From Blastococcus sp. CCUG 61487 (GTDB taxonomy: Bacteria; Actinomycetota; Actinomycetes; Mycobacteriales; Geodermatophilaceae): a DNA stretch of 64,000 bases. The position numbers were made by a program, and so were the translations under genes. Under the pieces are notes generated by a model, which saw nothing but the letters and a program-made list of their open reading frames with translations, made no database searches and was not told where the DNA came from. Shown piece by piece: positions 61,341-64,000 of the stretch. Within the stretch, counting starts at the first letter, position 1; the number at the start of each line of letters is the position of its first letter. Location: the NCBI RefSeq assembly GCF_005222955.1, contig NZ_LWUA01000243.1:1-64000 (forward strand), in the 5' to 3' direction.

Positions 61341-63086
61341 ATGCTGCTCGCGGGGCTGCTGCTGGTCCTCGGTCAGACCGTCGTGCGGGCGCTGGTCGTC
61401 GTCCCCTCGTACTACTGGCAGGACGACTTCGTCCACCTGTACCTGGCGCGCGAGCTCGGGCTGTCGCGGGAGTTCCTGGTCCGTGACCACAACGACCACC
61501 TCGAGATCGGGGCGAACCTCCTCCACTGGCTGCTCGGCCGGACCGCCACCACGTCCTTCCTCCCCGCGGCGCTCGGCCTGCTCGGCCTGCAGCTGATCGC
61601 CTCGCTCCTGCTGCTCGCCCTGCTGCGGGAGCTGTTCGGCCGCTCGCCGTGGCTGCTGGTTCCGTTCGCCGGCTACCTGTTCACCCCGCTCGCCCTCCCC
61701 GTCGCGACCTGGTGGTCGTCGGGGCTGGAGGCGCTGCCGCTCCAGATCGGCATGCTGCTCGCGCTCCTGGGGCTGGTGCGCGCGCTGCGCCGGCGCTCTG
61801 CGGGATGGGCCGCGGTCTCCGTGGCCGGCCACGCCCTGGGCCTGCTCGCCTACGAGAAGGCGCTCCTGGTCCTGCCCACGCTGATCGCGGTGCTCGTGCT
61901 CGTCGAGTGGGCCGGCGTCCCGGCGGGCCGGCGGCTCGGGCTGCTCGCCCGGAACTGGCGCTACCTGCTGGGGCACGTCCTGCTCGTGGCGGCCTACGTC
62001 CCCCTCTACCTGGCGGTGGTCGACCCCTCGCCGGGCACCGAGTCCGACGGCGGCTCCGCCGGCGCGTGGGTCGGGTACACGGTCTTCCGGCTGCTGCTGC
62101 CGGGGATGTTCGGCGGCCCCTGGACGAGCCCCGAATCCGACGACGACACCCGCCTCCCGCCGGTCGAGGAGCCGGTGGCGGTCGCTCTGGCCGTGCTCGC
62201 CGTCGCCGTCGTCGCGCTCAGCGTGTGGCTGCGGGGACGGCGGGCGCTCGCCGGCTGGCTGCTCGTGGCCGGCTACGTCGCCGTGGACCTCGCGCTGGTC
62301 GTGGTCGGCCGGAGCCGGCTGCTGGAGATGGTGACCGGCGATCCGCGCTACCTCGCCGACGCGCTGCCGGTCGTCGCGATCGGCTGCTGCGCCGCCTTCA
62401 GCGGACCGCTGGTGCAGCGGCGCGTGCCCCGGTGGCTGCCGCGCCTGGCCGGTTCGCTGGCCGCGGCGCTCGCGGTGAGCGCGCCCCTGGTGGCCGGCGC
62501 CGTCGTCTCGACGGCTCTCGTCGCGGAGGAGATGCAGCACCGGCAGTCGCGTGATTACGTGGCCGCCGTCCTGCAGGCGATGGCGGACCGCCCCGGGGCC
62601 TCCGTGGTCAGCAGCCAGCCGCCGTGGGACGTCAACATCTTCGGCTATCCGGGCCTGCGCGAGATGATGCTCGCGCTCGGCCGGGACGTGGACTTCGACC
62701 TGCCGGGGACCGAGATGCACATGTTCGACGGGTCGGGCGAGCTGCGGCCGATCACCGTCATCGGGCGGCTGCAGGCATCCGGCCCCGTGCCGGGCTGCGG
62801 CTGGCCGGTGAACCCGGGAGGTCAGCGGCTCGCCGAGCTCGCCCGCGGGACCGGCGCGGCCGAGGTCGTGCGACTGGGGTACCTCGCGGGCGAGGGCGCG
62901 ACGCTGACCCTCGCCGTCGGCGACGACGAGCAGGAGCTGCGGGTGCCGCCGGGCGCCGGGCAGGCGTTCTTCGTCGTCACCGGGCAGCACGGGCCGGTGG
63001 AGATCCGGGCCGACGACGCCGGTGCGTCCGGCGTGTGCGTCAGCGACCTGGTCGCCGGGAGCCCGTGGCCGGCCGACGGACCGTGA
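61341..63086 (+). CDS. Large polytopic membrane protein, GT-C glycosyltransferase-like
   Basis: A 581-residue protein with about ten to eleven transmembrane helices in residues 1-400 and a ~170-residue extracytoplasmic C-terminal domain. The first loop carries YYWQDDFVHLYLARE, an acidic pair placed as in GT-C glycosyltransferases that use polyprenyl-phosphate sugars, and WWSSGLEALPLQ follows. I do not recognise the exact family. It lies between glnA2 (45-bp gap) and a glutamine amidotransferase gene. Confidence 0.65.
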   Translation: MLLAGLLLVLGQTVVRALVVVPSYYWQDDFVHLYLARELGLSREFLVRDHNDHLEIGANLLHWLLGRTATTSFLPAALGLLGLQLIASLLLLALLRELFGRSPWLLVPFAGYLFTPLALPVATWWSSGLEALPLQIGMLLALLGLVRALRRRSAGWAAVSVAGHALGLLAYEKALLVLPTLIAVLVLVEWAGVPAGRRLGLLARNWRYLLGHVLLVAAYVPLYLAVVDPSPGTESDGGSAGAWVGYTVFRLLLPGMFGGPWTSPESDDDTRLPPVEEPVAVALAVLAVAVVALSVWLRGRRALAGWLLVAGYVAVDLALVVVGRSRLLEMVTGDPRYLADALPVVAIGCCAAFSGPLVQRRVPRWLPRLAGSLAAALAVSAPLVAGAVVSTALVAEEMQHRQSRDYVAAVLQAMADRPGASVVSSQPPWDVNIFGYPGLREMMLALGRDVDFDLPGTEMHMFDGSGELRPITVIGRLQASGPVPGCGWPVNPGGQRLAELARGTGAAEVVRLGYLAGEGATLTLAVGDDEQELRVPPGAGQAFFVVTGQHGPVEIRADDAGASGVCVSDLVAGSPWPADGP

Positions 63087-63133
63087 CCCCGGACCGTGAC
63101 CCCGGCACGGAGCGGGCCACTAGCCTCAGCTCC

Positions 63134-63877
63134 GTGACGACCACCGAGAGCCGCCTGCTCGTCGTCGTCCCGAGCGAGACCGACCCGCCCGCCCGCCTCG
63201 GGCAGTGGCTCGCCGACGCCGGGCTGACCCTCGACGAGCGGCGCCTCGGGCGCGGCGACGCCCTGCCGGAGACGCTCGCCGGCCACGACGGGCTGGTCGT
63301 GCTGGGCGGGCCCCAGTCCGCGGCCGACGACGACGCGACGAGCCCCGAGCTGGTCGGCGTGCGCGCGCTGCTGCGGGAGGCGGTCGCGGCCGACCTGCCC
63401 ACCCTCGCCGTCTGCCTCGGCGCCCAGCTGCTGGCCGACGTCGGCGGGGGCGCCGTCCGCCGCGGCGCCGAGGGGCCGGAGGTCGGCGCCACCCTCGTCG
63501 CCAAGCGGGACGCCGCCTACGCCGACCCGGTGTTCGGCCCGCTGCCGCTGGCCCCCGACGTCGTCCAGTGGCACCACGACGAGATCGCCGCGCTGCCCCC
63601 CGGCGCGACCCTGCTGGCGAGCAACCCGCACTACGCGCACCAGGCCTTCCGGGTGGGCGGGGCCGTGTACGGCCTGCAGTTCCACATCGAGACGACGCCG
63701 GAGATGGTGCGCGCCTGGGCGGAGCACGACCGGGTGGGCGTCGCCGCCAGCGGTCTCGACGTCGACACGATCTGCGCCCGGGCGGAGGCCGTGCACGACG
63801 ACCTCGCCGAGACGTGGGCGCCCTTCGCCGCCCGCTTCGCCGACCTGGTGCGGGCCCGCGCCGAGCAGGTGGCGTGA
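63134..63877 (+). CDS. Class I glutamine amidotransferase
   Basis: A 247-residue amidotransferase. The nucleophile Cys is in LAVCLGAQLLAD, the His-Glu pair is in GLQFHIETTPEM, and GLVVLGGPQSAADDD is the family strand. It is a stand-alone GATase1 of the YfeJ/GuaA-like type. In actinobacteria such proteins occur beside glnA2 and glnE and are annotated as GMP synthase-like or gamma-glutamyl hydrolases; the role is open. The GTG start at 63134 begins the first beta strand. Confidence 0.87.
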   Translation: MTTTESRLLVVVPSETDPPARLGQWLADAGLTLDERRLGRGDALPETLAGHDGLVVLGGPQSAADDDATSPELVGVRALLREAVAADLPTLAVCLGAQLLADVGGGAVRRGAEGPEVGATLVAKRDAAYADPVFGPLPLAPDVVQWHHDEIAALPPGATLLASNPHYAHQAFRVGGAVYGLQFHIETTPEMVRAWAEHDRVGVAASGLDVDTICARAEAVHDDLAETWAPFAARFADLVRARAEQVA

Positions 63878-63881
63878 GCCG

Positions 63882-64000
63882 GTGACCACCTCCGAGGCGG
63901 AGATCCCGCGCCGCGCCGTCGTGCGGCTGGTCCGGTTCGGCTTCGAGGACGGGCAGCGCGCCGCCCGCCTGCTCTCGCACCCCGACCTCGGCCTCTGGGA
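63882..64000 (+). CDS. glnE: Glutamine synthetase adenylyltransferase, N-terminal start (cut by window end)
   Basis: The first 39 codons from a GTG at 63882 read SEAEIPRRAVVRLVRFGFEDG, then RAARLLSHPDLGLW, which resembles the N-terminus of actinobacterial GlnE. Its place right after glnA2 and the amidotransferase agrees. The full enzyme (about 1000 residues) adenylylates and deadenylylates glutamine synthetase. The start is 5 bp after the previous stop, so it is co-transcribed. The gene runs past the window. Confidence 0.75.
   Translation, partial: MTTSEAEIPRRAVVRLVRFGFEDGQRAARLLSHPDLGLW

Overview
The window is a very GC-rich actinobacterial chromosome segment. The coding style (many GTG starts, ATGA/GTGA stop-start overlaps), a coenzyme F420:NADPH oxidoreductase-like gene, DUF3145 and DUF3052 genes, and a fasR-fabD-fabH-acpP-fabF-accD cluster fit an actinobacterium. 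I lean to Geodermatophilaceae or a near relative (inference; no marker here settles it). Much of the layout follows a gene neighbourhood I know from Mycobacterium tuberculosis (glnE, glnA2, panB, RNase HI/phosphatase, zinc ribbon protein, NIF3, ahpE, DUF3052, aceE, PucR regulator, fabD, acpM, kas, accD6), interleaved here with other genes.

Left end (1-4977): a small integrated island. The 3' half of tRNA-Met is present twice as a perfect 47-bp direct repeat (44-90 and 4901-4947), and only the right copy belongs to an intact tRNA. Between the copies lie a MmyB-type HTH regulator, an aldo/keto reductase, a short-chain dehydrogenase, a frameshifted exported flavodoxin, a frameshifted second aldo/keto reductase and the C-terminal relic of a probable integrase. 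No intact integrase is visible.

4978-10500: a c-di-AMP (ydaO/yuaA-type) riboswitch precedes a secreted M23 peptidoglycan hydrolase. A TVP38-like membrane protein, a mycothiol-dependent-enzyme-type protein, a GGDEF diguanylate cyclase and DUF3145 follow, and strong hairpins close the block.

10495-23760: the type II fatty-acid synthase and acyl-CoA carboxylase cluster (FabD carries an extra degenerate biotinyl/lipoyl-like domain) with its probable regulator FasR. Then come a PAP2 phosphatase, a pirin-like protein, an M20 amidohydrolase, the pyruvate dehydrogenase E1 AceE, DUF3052, AhpE and tRNA-Val.

23815-37834: lipid and housekeeping genes. These are a membrane protein, three alpha/beta hydrolases, an epimerase, a wax ester synthase/diacylglycerol acyltransferase, the NIF3/zinc ribbon/RNase HI operon, a TauE/SafE permease, a deaminase, a PIG-L deacetylase, the RNase P RNA (rnpB), and several small conserved proteins.

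37916-45827: a compact Tad/Flp pilus locus (prepilin peptidase, Flp, TadE, TadG-like, CpaB, CpaE, TadA, TadB, TadC) ending in a 20-bp perfect inverted-repeat hairpin. No secretin gene is present, as expected for a monoderm.

45846-64000: a release-factor-like (baeRF) protein, ChaB, an M24 peptidase, a second diguanylate cyclase, an F420 oxidoreductase-like protein, a DivIVA-repeat mini-protein, panB, nadE, a GNAT enzyme with an in-frame minisatellite and a universal stress protein. MarR and SufR-like regulators follow with a DoxX/FAD-reductase operon behind palindromic sites. The window ends with glnA2, a polytopic membrane protein, a class I glutamine amidotransferase and the start of glnE.
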